Source: Clostridia bacterium (GTDB lineage: Bacteria > Bacillota > Clostridia > Oscillospirales > Acutalibacteraceae). From it: a DNA stretch of 64,000 nucleotides. Where the stretch lies: the NCBI GenBank assembly GCA_017465085.1, contig JAFTWW010000046.1, positions 1-64,000 of the forward strand, given 5' to 3'. The notes beneath the pieces were generated by a model, which did not search any database, was not told the origin of the DNA, and saw only the letters and a program-made list of their open reading frames with translations. How positions within the stretch are numbered: the first letter of the stretch is position 1; each line of letters starts with the position of its first letter. The position numbers were made by a program, and so were the translations under genes. This document shows positions 41,544 to 49,567 of this stretch, piece after piece.

Positions 41544-42956
41544 TTATATCGTTTCAATTTTAATCATATTGGTATCGCCCGTGATGCCGTTGGTGGTGCC
41601 GCCCGTGATTACGATTTTATCACCCTTATTAAGCCCTAACTTCTCTTTGGCAACATTTTCTGCTGTGTAGAAAAGCACATCGGTGGATTTGTAAATCTCA
41701 CTCATAACGGGAGTAACGCCCCAGGAAAGACTAAGCTTTCTCCAGGTCTTTTCGTTAACGGTAAGACCTATTATATCAACGGGAGAGCGGAAACGGGAAA
41801 CCATTCGCGCGGTTATGCCCGAAAGGGAGCAAACCACAATGGCCTTAGCGTCAATATCTATGGACATGGCGCAGGCCGAGTGGGAAAGGGCATCTACAAC
41901 ATTCTTAATCTTAAACTCGGTGCCGTAAAAACGCTTTTTATAGTTAATACTCTCCTCGGTCTGTTCCGCTATTTTGGACATCGTTTCAACCGTGAGCACG
42001 GGGTATTTACCTGCCGCTGTTTCGCCCGAAAGCATAATGGCGCTTGTACCATCGTAAACCGCATTGGCAACATCGCTTATCTCGGCGCGGGTGGGGCGGG
42101 GGTTGTGAATCATAGATTCAAGCATTTCGGTAGCGGTTATTATGCGCTTACCTAAAAGGCGGCACTTGGTAATGAGTTGCTTTTGTATTGCGGGGAGCTC
42201 CTCAAAGGGAATCTCAACACCCATATCACCGCGGGCAACCATAATGCCATCGCATTCGGAACAGATATCCTCAATGTTATCAACGCCCGAGCGGTTTTCG
42301 ATTTTGGCTATTATATCAATATAGTTATCTGTATGCTGACCTATAAATTCCTTAACATCAAGCAAATCCTGCTTGCAGGAAACAAAAGAACAGGCAATAA
42401 AATCCACATCGTTTTCGATGCCAAGGAGGATATCCTCCTTATCCTGCTCGCTTAAATATACCTGCTTTAATACTTTACCTGGAAAGCTCATACTCTTTCT
42501 ATCGGAAAGCTCACCGCCTGAAAGCACCTTGCAGATAACATCTCTCTCGGCAATCTCGGTAACCTCAAATATTAAAAGACCGTTATTAAGAAGAATTTTA
42601 TCGCCGACAAAAAGCTCTTCTGCAAGATTTTTATAGGATACCGAAACCCTCTTTCCATCTCCCACGATTTCCTCAGGAGTAAAACAGAAGGTATCACCGT
42701 CATTTAAGAATACCTTGCCGTTTTGGAAGGTTTTAATGCGGTATTCGGGGCCTTTGGTATCGAGCATAATGGCAAGAGGGACGTTCAATTCTTCTCGCAC
42801 CCGCTTTATAAGGGATATTGTTTCAAGATGGCTCTGCTTATCCCCGTGGGAAAAGTTGATACGGGCTACATTCATACCTGCAAGGCACATTGCCTTTAGC
42901 GTTTCTTCATTATTGCAGGCAGGGCCTATTGTGCAAACGATTTTTGTTTTCCTCAT
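41544..42956 (-). CDS. pyk: pyruvate kinase
   Basis: Pyruvate kinase makes pyruvate and ATP from phosphoenolpyruvate and ADP, the last step of glycolysis. The 470-residue protein opens with RKTKIVCTIGPACNNEETL and has MNVARINFSHG, MLDTKGPEYR, the active-site motif DIIAKIENRSGVDNIEDI, MVARGDMGVEIPFEE and ILSGETAAGKYP. It has no extra C-terminal PEP-utilising domain, which many Bacillus enzymes carry. It is monocistronic, between two terminators. Confidence 0.97.
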   Translation of the reverse strand: MRKTKIVCTIGPACNNEETLKAMCLAGMNVARINFSHGDKQSHLETISLIKRVREELNVPLAIMLDTKGPEYRIKTFQNGKVFLNDGDTFCFTPEEIVGDGKRVSVSYKNLAEELFVGDKILLNNGLLIFEVTEIAERDVICKVLSGGELSDRKSMSFPGKVLKQVYLSEQDKEDILLGIENDVDFIACSFVSCKQDLLDVKEFIGQHTDNYIDIIAKIENRSGVDNIEDICSECDGIMVARGDMGVEIPFEELPAIQKQLITKCRLLGKRIITATEMLESMIHNPRPTRAEISDVANAVYDGTSAIMLSGETAAGKYPVLTVETMSKIAEQTEESINYKKRFYGTEFKIKNVVDALSHSACAMSIDIDAKAIVVCSLSGITARMVSRFRSPVDIIGLTVNEKTWRKLSLSWGVTPVMSEIYKSTDVLFYTAENVAKEKLGLNKGDKIVITGGTTNGITGDTNMIKIETI

Positions 42957-42980
42957 ATTTTATCCTTCCATAGTAAAAAC

Positions 42981-43007
42981 GGGGCAAAACCGCGAAGGTT
43001 TTGCCCC
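42981..43007 (-). terminator. terminator of Lrp gene
   Basis: An 11-pair stem ggggcaaaacc/ggttttgcccc with a five-base loop, and TTTTTAC on the minus strand. Confidence 0.85.
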
Positions 43008-43035
43008 TTAATTATTTTTAACCGAAATGTACCGA

Positions 43036-43497
43036 TTATTCTTCTTCTGCTTCACAGAAAATCTCTTCAAGCTTAACCTCTCTCGGCGGTTGCGGGGCAG
43101 AAAATGCAATCTGGGTTTCGGTAGGACCAAAGGAGTTAAGCTCGCCTATAAAGGTATCAAGGGCCTCGGTGCTCTCAAATGCCACCTTGATAAGCTGTGA
43201 GTATCTGCCCGTAACACAACTGCATTCAAGCACATTGGGATGGGAGCAGATAAAGGGATAGAAGGTGGGCTTAAGTTTAGGGTCCAAATCAAGATTGATA
43301 AATGCCGTAATGGGAAGACCAACCTTTTTAAGATCAAGCCGCGCTTCATAGCCCGAAATGATACCCTCTTTTTCGAGACGCTCAATCCTCGCCGCAGTAG
43401 CAGGGGAGGATAGATAAATCTCCTTTGCAATCTCTTTAAGGGGCATCCTCGCGTTCTTTTGCAAAAGGGTTATAAGTTTAAGGTCGATAGCATCCAT
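43036..43497 (-). CDS. Lrp/AsnC-family transcriptional regulator
   Basis: A 153-residue regulator with an N-terminal helix-turn-helix (MDAIDLKLITLLQKNARMPL, then IYLSSPATAARIERLEKEG) and the C-terminal RAM ligand-binding domain, which has VLECSCVTGRYSQLIKVAFES. Members sense amino acids and form dimers or octamers. ATG 43497 is taken as the start; a GTG three codons upstream is possible, and neither has a strong ribosome site. It is divergent from an SLOG-like gene. Targets are unknown. Confidence 0.9.
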   Translation of the reverse strand: MDAIDLKLITLLQKNARMPLKEIAKEIYLSSPATAARIERLEKEGIISGYEARLDLKKVGLPITAFINLDLDPKLKPTFYPFICSHPNVLECSCVTGRYSQLIKVAFESTEALDTFIGELNSFGPTETQIAFSAPQPPREVKLEEIFCEAEEE

Positions 43498-43553
43498 AAG
43501 GCACACCGTCTTTCTCGTTCGGTTTGACTCTTTGTAAGCCTTTCTTCCTCACT

Positions 43554-43582
43554 ATGATAACCCTAAAAGGCTATAAAGTCAA
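43554..43582 (-). promoter_or_regulatory. sigma-A promoter for Lrp gene
   Basis: TTGACT (43577-43582), 17-base spacer, TATCAT (43554-43559) on the minus strand. Confidence 0.75.
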
Positions 43583-43621
43583 GAAAACAAATGGTGAAAA
43601 TTAAACTTTTTCAAAATAAAG

Positions 43622-43650
43622 TTGCCAAGACCTCGGAAATATGATATCAT
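43622..43650 (+). promoter_or_regulatory. sigma-A promoter for SLOG-like gene
   Basis: TTGCCA (43622-43627), 17-base spacer, TATCAT (43645-43650), 36 bases before the start codon. Confidence 0.65.
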
Positions 43651-43685
43651 AATAAAAAAGTAGCAATTCTAAGGTGAGTAGAGTT

Positions 43686-44255
43686 ATGGAAAGTCAGTTT
43701 AAGTCGTGTTGCTTCACAGGCTACCGCCCTTCAAAATTCCCCTTTCCGCTTAGTAAGGCGAATGGGGAATATATAGAGATGGAAAACAGTCTCACAACCA
43801 CCCTGATTTCTCTTTTTGAGGATGGGTGTGATACCTTTTTAAGCGGCGGCGCAATGGGGTTTGATATTATAGCCGCTGAGGCGGTTTTGGAGCTGAGAGC
43901 AGCAAGCAAGCGCCCCGTAAAGCTTATCTGTGTTTTGCCGTTTAAAGAGCAGGCAAGCGCATATACAGATGGCTGGAAAGCCCGCTACGATGCGGTTTTA
44001 TCCGCGGCGGACCAAATTATTTACACTTCAGAGAATTACTATAAGGGCTGCTACGGAAAAAGAAATAAATATATGGTTGATAACAGCGATTATGTCCTCA
44101 CTTGGTTTGATGGAACGGCAGGGGGTACGAGGAACACCGTAACCTATGCGCTTAAATGCAATAAACGGGTTGTTAATCTTAAATATCTTGAGAATGAGCA
44201 GCTTTCCTTATTTGAGGATACCGTTTATTTCGTTGATTGTTCTCAGGGAAAATAG
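43686..44255 (+). CDS. SLOG family protein (DUF1273/YpsA-like)
   Basis: A 189-residue Rossmann-like protein of the SLOG superfamily, related to YpsA/DUF1273 and more distantly to DprA. It shows CCFTGYRPSKFPF at the N-terminus, FLSGGAMGFDIIAAEAVLEL (the ligand-binding glycine-rich loop), CVLPFKEQA, and WFDGTAGGTRNTVTYAL. Such proteins are predicted to bind nucleotide-derived ligands; the ligand here is unknown. The ATG at 43686 is eight bases past AAGGTGAG, which favours it over GTG 43674. An XRE-membrane protein gene follows closely, recalling the SLOG-XRE pair at the left end of the window. Confidence 0.85.
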   Translation: MESQFKSCCFTGYRPSKFPFPLSKANGEYIEMENSLTTTLISLFEDGCDTFLSGGAMGFDIIAAEAVLELRAASKRPVKLICVLPFKEQASAYTDGWKARYDAVLSAADQIIYTSENYYKGCYGKRNKYMVDNSDYVLTWFDGTAGGTRNTVTYALKCNKRVVNLKYLENEQLSLFEDTVYFVDCSQGK

Positions 44256-44280
44256 AACACTGTCCTAATAAAACGCAAAT

Positions 44281-44295
44281 TCTACCCGTGGTAGA
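44281..44295. promoter_or_regulatory. inverted repeat upstream of XRE-membrane gene
   Basis: TCTACC-cgt-GGTAGA, a six-base inverted repeat with a three-base centre, 28 bases before the start of the XRE gene. It could be an autoregulatory operator; a hairpin role in RNA is possible too. Confidence 0.35.
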
Positions 44296-44323
44296 GTTAA
44301 ATTTTAAGAAAAAGGTAAAAATG

Positions 44324-44908
44324 ATGAGTATAACTGAAGAAAAAATTAAAGAAAATTTCGCCCATAATTTAGCGTGTTACAGAAGAAGAGCGGGTCTTAC
44401 CCAGCTTGAACTTGCCGAAAAGCTTAATTATTCCGATAAATCGGTTTCCAAGTGGGAAAGGGGCGAGGGGCTCCCCGATTTATTCGTGGTTGCCACAATA
44501 GCCGACCTTTTCGGGATGACGGTTAATGATATGATAGGCGATAAGGAGGTAAAAAAACCGCTTTTGCACCGAAATAAGATTATCATTACCATACTTTCGG
44601 TGGGACTTGTGTTGCTTGTTGCCGCCATACTCTTCTTTATTTTCGAGCTGGCGTTGGAATCCTATCCCACTTGGCATATGTTCGTTTATGCCCTGCCTGC
44701 TTGCGCCATAGTAAATCTTGTTTTTGCGTGCTGTTGGTGGAGTAAGCTTTACCGATTCCTTTCGGTTTCCTTGCTCGTATGGGCAGTTCCCGCCACGGTA
44801 TTTATCGTTGTGAGCACCTTTGTTACAGTTGCCAAGCTACCTCTTATATTCTCCATAAGCGGTGTTTTACAGGTTATGGCAATCCTTTGGTTTATGATGA
44901 AAAAATAA
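44324..44908 (+). CDS. XRE-family regulator with membrane domain
   Basis: A 194-residue protein with an N-terminal Cro/C1 helix-turn-helix (AGLTQLELAEKLNYSDKSVSKWERG, split here as AGLTQLELAEKLNYSDK and SVSKWERGEGLPD) and a C-terminal part of four hydrophobic segments (about 82-190). The domain pair is common in Clostridia, where such proteins may sense membrane state or bind a membrane partner. The start at ATG 44324 has the best spacing from AAAGGT; 44321 is also possible. It probably shares a transcript with the SLOG-like gene 68 bases upstream. Confidence 0.82.
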   Translation: MSITEEKIKENFAHNLACYRRRAGLTQLELAEKLNYSDKSVSKWERGEGLPDLFVVATIADLFGMTVNDMIGDKEVKKPLLHRNKIIITILSVGLVLLVAAILFFIFELALESYPTWHMFVYALPACAIVNLVFACCWWSKLYRFLSVSLLVWAVPATVFIVVSTFVTVAKLPLIFSISGVLQVMAILWFMMKK

Positions 44909-44946
44909 AAAATGCCGCAGATATTGATGGTATCTGCGGCATTTTT
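44909..44946. terminator. bidirectional terminator between XRE-membrane gene and ppa
   Basis: Stem aatgccgcagata/tatctgcggcatt (44911-44923 with 44931-44943), with A and T runs on both sides. Confidence 0.9.
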
Positions 44947-44950
44947 GTTC

Positions 44951-45478
44951 TTAAAAATTTCTATTGTAATTATCTATTGCGGATTGGATTATTTTAAGGG
45001 AATCCTCTCTGCCTGTAACCTCATCAACAGCGGTGGTCTTGTGCTCAAGATTCTTATAAACCTCAAAGAAATGGCGCATCTCATCAAAAATATGGCGGGG
45101 TAGCTCGTCAATGGATTTATAACCGTTATAGGTAGGGTCATTAAAGGGGATTGCGATAATCTTTTCATCGCTTCTGCCATTATCTATCATCTTGATAACG
45201 CCAATGGGATATGCGCGCACCAGCGTCAGCGGCTCTAAAACCTCGGAGCAGAGCAACAGCACATCAAGCGGGTCGTTATCATCACCGTAAGTGCGGGGGA
45301 TAAAGCCGTAGTTTGCGGGATAGTGGGTGGAGGTGTGCAGAATACGGTCAAGAATAATAAATCCTGTTTGTTTATCAAGCTCGTATTTCTTTTTGCTTCC
45401 CTTGGAGATTTCTATAACACAGATAAAATCCTCGGGTGTTATTCTATCGGGAGCAATATCATGCCATATATTTGCCAT
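44951..45478 (-). CDS. ppa: inorganic pyrophosphatase (family I)
   Basis: Soluble pyrophosphatase splits pyrophosphate and pulls biosynthetic reactions forward. The 175-residue protein has the family I signature YGDDNDPLDVLLL with the three metal-binding aspartates, the Lys/Arg/Tyr substrate residues in KKKYELDKQTG and YPANYGFIP, and the lower-affinity site around MIDNGRSDEKIIAIP. The ATG at 45478 follows AGAAGGT; an upstream in-frame extension is not typical of the family. It is monocistronic. Confidence 0.93.
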   Translation of the reverse strand: MANIWHDIAPDRITPEDFICVIEISKGSKKKYELDKQTGFIILDRILHTSTHYPANYGFIPRTYGDDNDPLDVLLLCSEVLEPLTLVRAYPIGVIKMIDNGRSDEKIIAIPFNDPTYNGYKSIDELPRHIFDEMRHFFEVYKNLEHKTTAVDEVTGREDSLKIIQSAIDNYNRNF

Positions 45479-45551
45479 AAAATACCTTCTTTCTGAGTAT
45501 ATGATAGCATAAATTATAAAGTTTTTCAATAAATATTAAACCGCCAAGCGT

Positions 45552-45912
45552 TTGTAGAAATGTTCTTAGTGAACATTTCTACAGTTCTATTCGCCTACGG
45601 CAAGTTATATTGCTTCGCAGTGATATTATGCTACGCATAGTGATATTGTCCTGCGGACAGTTTATGGCGAATAGAATATCACGAAACCGATAGGTTTCAT
45701 ATCACTTTATTTTGAAATATCTCGCTTATTGCGAGGAATTTTCAAAATAAAATATCACGCTGACGATAGTCAGCATATCGCTTAACAGAAAAAAGAAAGA
45801 GAAGACTCGTTGCAAACATACGAATCTTCCCTTTTCTGTTGTTAGTGGGTTTGGGCTACTGCCCAAGTGAATTTGTACATACAAATGCGATGCTGATTCT
45901 AACCCGATATAT
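45552..45912. repeat. nested hairpin array, about 360 bases, noncoding
   Basis: This gene-free stretch is almost all inverted repeats. First comes a 13-pair hairpin (45553-45583). Then an outer stem ttctattcgcc/ggcgaatagaa (45585-45595 with 45666-45676) encloses three small hairpins (tgcttcgca, tatgctacgcata, gtcctgcggac) joined by tgatatt units. The next part has the same unit in inverse orientation (atatcac) around gaaacc/ggtttc, a tattttgaaa stem with ctcgc/gcgag inside, and gctgac/gtcagc. A stem aacagaaaa/ttttctgtt and a gttag/ctaac pair holding ttgggc/gcccaa and atttgt/acaaat follow. It is either a MITE-like repeat or a structured RNA. Confidence 0.7.
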
Positions 45913-45927
45913 TATTCTATACTAAAA

Positions 45928-45965
45928 CAAAAACTTCGCTAACGACATTACCGTTTTGCTTAGCG
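45928..45965 (-). terminator. probable terminator of 3D/G5 gene
   Basis: Stem cgctaa/ttagcg (45937-45942 with 45960-45965) with a 17-base loop and GTTTTTGTTTTAG on the minus strand. The loop is long, so the call is tentative. Confidence 0.4.
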
Positions 45966-45972
45966 GTTTTAA

Positions 45973-47037
45973 TTATTCAAGAATATAAATTTCAACGTTT
46001 CTTCTGCCGAATGCGCTGCAAGCGCTTGCGGAGGACATAAACAGGTCAACATTAGTGGGCCTTGTTTTGATAAATCCACCCGTATCGGCGGCAATACAGT
46101 AGCCGTAGGTATATTTTCCGTCACTCGAAACGATATACATCTTAGTTCCGTAAGGAATTATATCGGGGTTAACGGCAATATATCCGGGGCCGGTGGGAAC
46201 ACCCGTTGAACACTTGGTGCCCGTTGAATATGCGGTGGCTTGAACGGTTTTGTGAGCCTTGTAGTTTACGGGACGGCCGTTTTTATCAAGCTCGATGGGG
46301 GTGGGGGGAGTGATTTTGGAAATGCACTTAACATCGTTGCTTGTCATAACAGCCTGCTTTTTGGTGCCGATAATCTTCTGTGTGTTTACTGCCTTGGATA
46401 GAACTGTTACCTTATCAACAACGGTTTCAACGGTAACGCCGTTTACCACCTTGGCGGTATATTCGATAAGCTCCTCGCCATCGGTACCCTGATTTATGGT
46501 GGTGGTGCCTTCTGCCTTTTCTCTTGAATAAATAACCTCGGTTTTGCAAGGAACGGTTTTGGTATAGCTTCCCGATACATATTCTATATCGGCAAAATCG
46601 ATATAAGCGGTTTCGGTGATGAGCGTATCAGCGGCAGGCTCAACCATATCGGTGCTGTCAACGTTTAGTCCCATCTCCTTAAGTATTTCGGCAACGGTGG
46701 ATTCGGTAGCCGAAACCTCGGTGGTTTTATCTCCCACAGTAACGAATACGGGGAAGGTGTAAGCAATTTTAATATCGGTAACACTACCGCTTACGCTGGT
46801 GTTAAGGATCTTGAAATCGGGTGATTTTAGTTCTGCAAGATTAAGAGCAGATCTTACATCACTTGTAAGTGAGCGGATAGTGAAGGTGTTTTCGCCGTCA
46901 GATATGCTGTAGGTTCTCACGCTGAAGCCTAACATAATGGAGGCTACGGTGGAGATAATGCAAACTACGGCAACCAAAACTCGCCTTACAGGTAAGCTTA
47001 TAAGCTTGCCGAGGGCGGATTTTATAACTGTAAACAT
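45973..47037 (-). CDS. 3D domain protein with DUF348/G5 domains (YabE/Rpf2-like)
   Basis: A 354-residue exported wall protein, probably a lytic transglycosylase-like or resuscitation-promoting type of factor. A membrane anchor or signal helix (about 18-38) is followed by DUF348 ubiquitin-like domains (VFVTVGDKTTEVSATESTVA, then ILKEMGLNV), a G5 domain (about 160-235, with TTINQGTDGEELIEYTAKVV) and a C-terminal 3D domain with AADTGGFIKTRPTNVDLFM, which holds the three aspartates. The architecture matches YabE of Bacillus. A consensus promoter lies upstream and the long leader is AT-rich. It is transcribed away from pyrR. Confidence 0.88.
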   Translation of the reverse strand: MFTVIKSALGKLISLPVRRVLVAVVCIISTVASIMLGFSVRTYSISDGENTFTIRSLTSDVRSALNLAELKSPDFKILNTSVSGSVTDIKIAYTFPVFVTVGDKTTEVSATESTVAEILKEMGLNVDSTDMVEPAADTLITETAYIDFADIEYVSGSYTKTVPCKTEVIYSREKAEGTTTINQGTDGEELIEYTAKVVNGVTVETVVDKVTVLSKAVNTQKIIGTKKQAVMTSNDVKCISKITPPTPIELDKNGRPVNYKAHKTVQATAYSTGTKCSTGVPTGPGYIAVNPDIIPYGTKMYIVSSDGKYTYGYCIAADTGGFIKTRPTNVDLFMSSASACSAFGRRNVEIYILE

Positions 47038-47093
47038 AATCTTCTCCTTTAATTTAACTCCGAGTAAAAGTGACCTTTTTCGAGAGCCTTGTT

Positions 47094-47122
47094 ATTATAT
47101 GCAATTAAAGTCACAATGTCAA
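47094..47122 (-). promoter_or_regulatory. consensus sigma-A promoter for 3D/G5 gene
   Basis: TTGACA (47117-47122), 17-base spacer, TATAAT (47094-47099) on the minus strand, a perfect match. The start codon is about 57 bases downstream. Confidence 0.85.
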
Positions 47123-47178
47123 GGCAGAAAAATGTTCAAAATTTGTGCAGTTTGCACAACAAATTACGAAAAAACAAA

Positions 47179-47265
47179 AAGTTACAACTTTGTAACCTTT
47201 GAAATTGCGCAATTTGTTGACATTAAATGTCAGAAAAGTTGTGAAAACTCACAATTTTTACTCTC
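47179..47265. other. cluster of small inverted repeats between divergent genes
   Basis: A gene-free stretch with gttac/gtaac (around 47180-47202), tgacat/atgtca (around 47217-47231) and ttgtga/tcacaa (around 47239-47256). They may be regulator sites for the divergent genes or parts of a repeat. Nothing else is recognised between 47123 and 47357. Confidence 0.35.
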
Positions 47266-47357
47266 CCCTGTGGAAAGCATGGGCAGGGCAGAGAGGGAAA
47301 AGAAGGTAAAACTCTATATATAGTATGCGCCAATATGAAAAAATATACAGAAAATAC

Positions 47358-47386
47358 TTTACATTGGGTGTAATGTGTGATAGAAT
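47358..47386 (+). promoter_or_regulatory. sigma-A promoter for pyrR-uraA
   Basis: TTTACA (47358-47363), 17-base spacer, TAGAAT (47381-47386), about 150 bases before pyrR. Confidence 0.7.
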
Positions 47387-47392
47387 AATTCC

Positions 47393-47508
47393 AGCAAAAG
47401 TTCCTTTAATTTCGGTACAGTGATGCCGGCAAGGGCATATATATTATATATGTGTATAGCGTATATGAGAGTTAAAACCTGCCGTGCATTTGCGCGGCTT
47501 TTTATTTT
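47393..47508 (+). promoter_or_regulatory. pyr leader with attenuator terminator
   Basis: The untranslated leader ends in a terminator GCCGTGC/GCGCGGC (47481-47487 with 47492-47498) plus TTTTTATTTT, 32 bases before the pyrR start. An upstream CGGCA (47427-47431) can pair with TGCCG (47480-47484), an alternative fold that would break the terminator. This layout fits uridine-nucleotide-dependent PyrR attenuation. The classical PyrR-binding sequence could not be found. Confidence 0.6.
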
Positions 47509-47539
47509 GTATATTTATATAAGTGTGGGAGGTTTACTT

Positions 47540-48076
47540 ATGTCCGAATTCAAAACAACGCTTATGGATGAATCGGCGGTAGGCCGAGCCCTTAAACGAA
47601 TCTCTCACGAAATCGTTGAAAAAAACAGCGGATGCGATAACCTTTGCATTATCGGAATCAAGCGCAGAGGCGTGCCTCTTGCAAAAATTATTGCAGATAA
47701 TATAAGCAGGATAGAAAACGTTGCGGTGCCCACGGGCGTGCTTGATATAACCTTTTACCGTGATGATCTCGAAAAAGCCGAGGCGGAGCCCGTTATAAGA
47801 GCTTCTCAGATATCCTTTGATATTTCGGGCAAAACCGTGGTGCTTGTGGATGATGTGCTTTATACGGGCAGAACGGCCCGCGCCGCTTTAGATGCAGTTA
47901 TGAGCCATGGCAGGCCTGCCGCAGTTCAGTTGGCAGTTCTGGTGGATAGAGGGCACAGAGAGTTGCCCATAAGAGGAGATTATGTGGGCAAAAATATTCC
48001 CACCTCTAAAAGCGAGAGAATAAATGTTAAAATCCCACCCGTTGATGATATAACGGCGGTGGAGCTTTACGGTTAA
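47540..48076 (+). CDS. pyrR: bifunctional pyr operon attenuator / uracil phosphoribosyltransferase
   Basis: PyrR binds pyr leader RNA when UMP or UTP is high and causes early termination; it also has weak uracil phosphoribosyltransferase activity. The 178-residue protein has the PRPP-binding motif [20 protein letters not shown], the RISHEI start region, [11 protein letters not shown] and a [11 protein letters not shown] segment, all typical. The ATG at 47540 follows GGGAGG; longer frames cross the attenuator. It heads a pyrR-uraA unit like the start of the Bacillus pyr operon, but the biosynthesis genes do not follow here. Confidence 0.93.
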   Translation: MSEFKTTLMDESAVGRALKRISHEIVEKNSGCDNLCIIGIKRRGVPLAKIIADNISRIENVAVPTGVLDITFYRDDLEKAEAEPVIRASQISFDISGKTVVLVDDVLYTGRTARAALDAVMSHGRPAAVQLAVLVDRGHRELPIRGDYVGKNIPTSKSERINVKIPPVDDITAVELYG

Positions 48077-48143
48077 TACGGATTTTGAAAAATCCGAGTT
48101 AATATTAAAATGCCGAAAGGCGTAAAATACGGAGGATGAAAAA

Positions 48144-49520
48144 ATGAAAATGATCTACAATGTAGAAGACAAGCCTAAATTCGGGCAGTTAATTGTCTTC
48201 GCCATACAGCAGTTACTTGCTATTATGGCAGCTACCATCGCAGTTCCCGCAATCGTAGGAAACGGTATGAGCGCTTCCGCAGCACTCTTTGGCGCAGGTG
48301 TCGGCACCCTTGTTTACCAGCTCTTCACCAAGTTCAGAAGCCCCGTTTTCTTAGGCTCTTCCTTTGCATTCATAGGCTCCATGCTTGCAGCTTTTGCAGG
48401 CGGCGTATCTATGTCCCTTGGTTATCTCGGCTTAATCATCGGCGCAGTTATCGCAGGCCTTGTTTATGTTGTTATCGCTATCGTTATTAAGATTGCAGGC
48501 GTTAACTGGATAAATAAGCTTATGCCCCCTGTTGTTATCGGTCCCACAGTTGCTATCATCGGACTTTCCCTTGCGGGAGCCGCTATTAAGGATGTTTTCT
48601 CCTACACCGCTCAGGATGCCAACGGCTCTTTTATTATGACAGGTAACGTTTGGGTATCCTTTATTTGCGCAATGGTAACACTCCTTGTCGTTGTTCTTTG
48701 CTCAACCTACGGCAAGAAGATGGCAAGACTCATTCCTTTCATCATCGGTATTATGGCAGGCTATGTAGTAGCTCTAATCTTCACCTTAATCGGTGCTGCT
48801 ACTGAAAATGCGGCTCTTATGATAATCGATTTTGCTCCCTTCAAGGCTCTTGTAGCTGATGGCGTAACTCTTAAGACCTTCTTATCAGTTCCCGAGTTCA
48901 CCTTCCTTACTGCTGCTAATGGCCTAGCAGAGTTTAACTGGAGCTATGTTGCAACCATCGCTGTTGCTTACGCTCCCGTTGCTTTCGTTGTATTTGCAGA
49001 GCACATTGCTGACCACAAAAACCTTTCCTCCATCATTGAAAGAGATCTTCTCGAGGAACCCGGTCTTCACAGAACACTCCTCGGCGATGGCATTGGCTCA
49101 ATGGTTGGCGCTTTCTTTGGCGGCTGCCCCAACACCACCTACGGTGAATCTGTTGGTTGTGTAGCTATTACCAAGAATGCCTCTGTTGCAACTATTACCA
49201 CAACCGCTATAATGTCAGTTCTTATTTCCTTTGTTTCTCCCTTTGTTGCTTTCCTTGATTCCATCCCAGGCTGTGTAATGGGCGGCGTTTGCATTACCCT
49301 TTACGGCTTCATCGCAGTAAGCGGTCTTAAGATGATTCAGAAGGTTAACCTTGAGGAGAACAAGAATCTCTTCACTGCATCTGTAATTCTTATTGCAGGT
49401 ATCGGCGGTATGGCTATGGCAATCGGTAAGGTTACTATCACCTCCATTGCTTGCGCTCTTATCCTTGGCATTATCGTTAACCTTGTTCTTTCCAAAGAAA
49501 AGGCTGAAGATGCCGAATAA
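48144..49520 (+). CDS. uraA: uracil permease (NCS2/UraA family)
   Basis: A 458-residue proton-coupled uracil uptake protein of the nucleobase-cation-symport-2 family, also named PyrP. It has about 14 membrane segments. Signature parts include QQLLAIMAATIAVPAIVG, FLGSSFAFIGSM, the motif VVIGPTVAIIGLSLA, EHIADHKNLSSI with the substrate Glu, and GGCPNTTYGESVG with the second conserved Glu. The codon use is strongly biased, like a highly expressed gene. It lies 67 bases after pyrR and likely shares its attenuated transcript. Confidence 0.95.
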   Translation: MKMIYNVEDKPKFGQLIVFAIQQLLAIMAATIAVPAIVGNGMSASAALFGAGVGTLVYQLFTKFRSPVFLGSSFAFIGSMLAAFAGGVSMSLGYLGLIIGAVIAGLVYVVIAIVIKIAGVNWINKLMPPVVIGPTVAIIGLSLAGAAIKDVFSYTAQDANGSFIMTGNVWVSFICAMVTLLVVVLCSTYGKKMARLIPFIIGIMAGYVVALIFTLIGAATENAALMIIDFAPFKALVADGVTLKTFLSVPEFTFLTAANGLAEFNWSYVATIAVAYAPVAFVVFAEHIADHKNLSSIIERDLLEEPGLHRTLLGDGIGSMVGAFFGGCPNTTYGESVGCVAITKNASVATITTTAIMSVLISFVSPFVAFLDSIPGCVMGGVCITLYGFIAVSGLKMIQKVNLEENKNLFTASVILIAGIGGMAMAIGKVTITSIACALILGIIVNLVLSKEKAEDAE

Positions 49521-49535
49521 TCGGTAAAAAATATA

Positions 49536-49567
49536 AGAGGTTGGCTAATTGCCAACCTCTTTTTTTG
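49536..49567. terminator. bidirectional terminator overlapping the malQ 3-prime end
   Basis: A ten-pair stem agaggttggc/gccaacctct with a five-base loop and seven T. The malQ stop codon lies in the loop, so the last codons of malQ form one arm. Confidence 0.9.

Noticed and set aside
45600..45780. CRISPR array from the repeated tgatatt units
   Set aside because: The units are too short, spacing is irregular, the intervening sequences are hairpins, and no cas genes are present.
46937..47323. A 128-codon open frame over the 3D/G5 gene start and its promoter
   Set aside because: It is antisense to the 3D/G5 coding start, crosses its promoter and has an AT-rich, non-protein-like translation.
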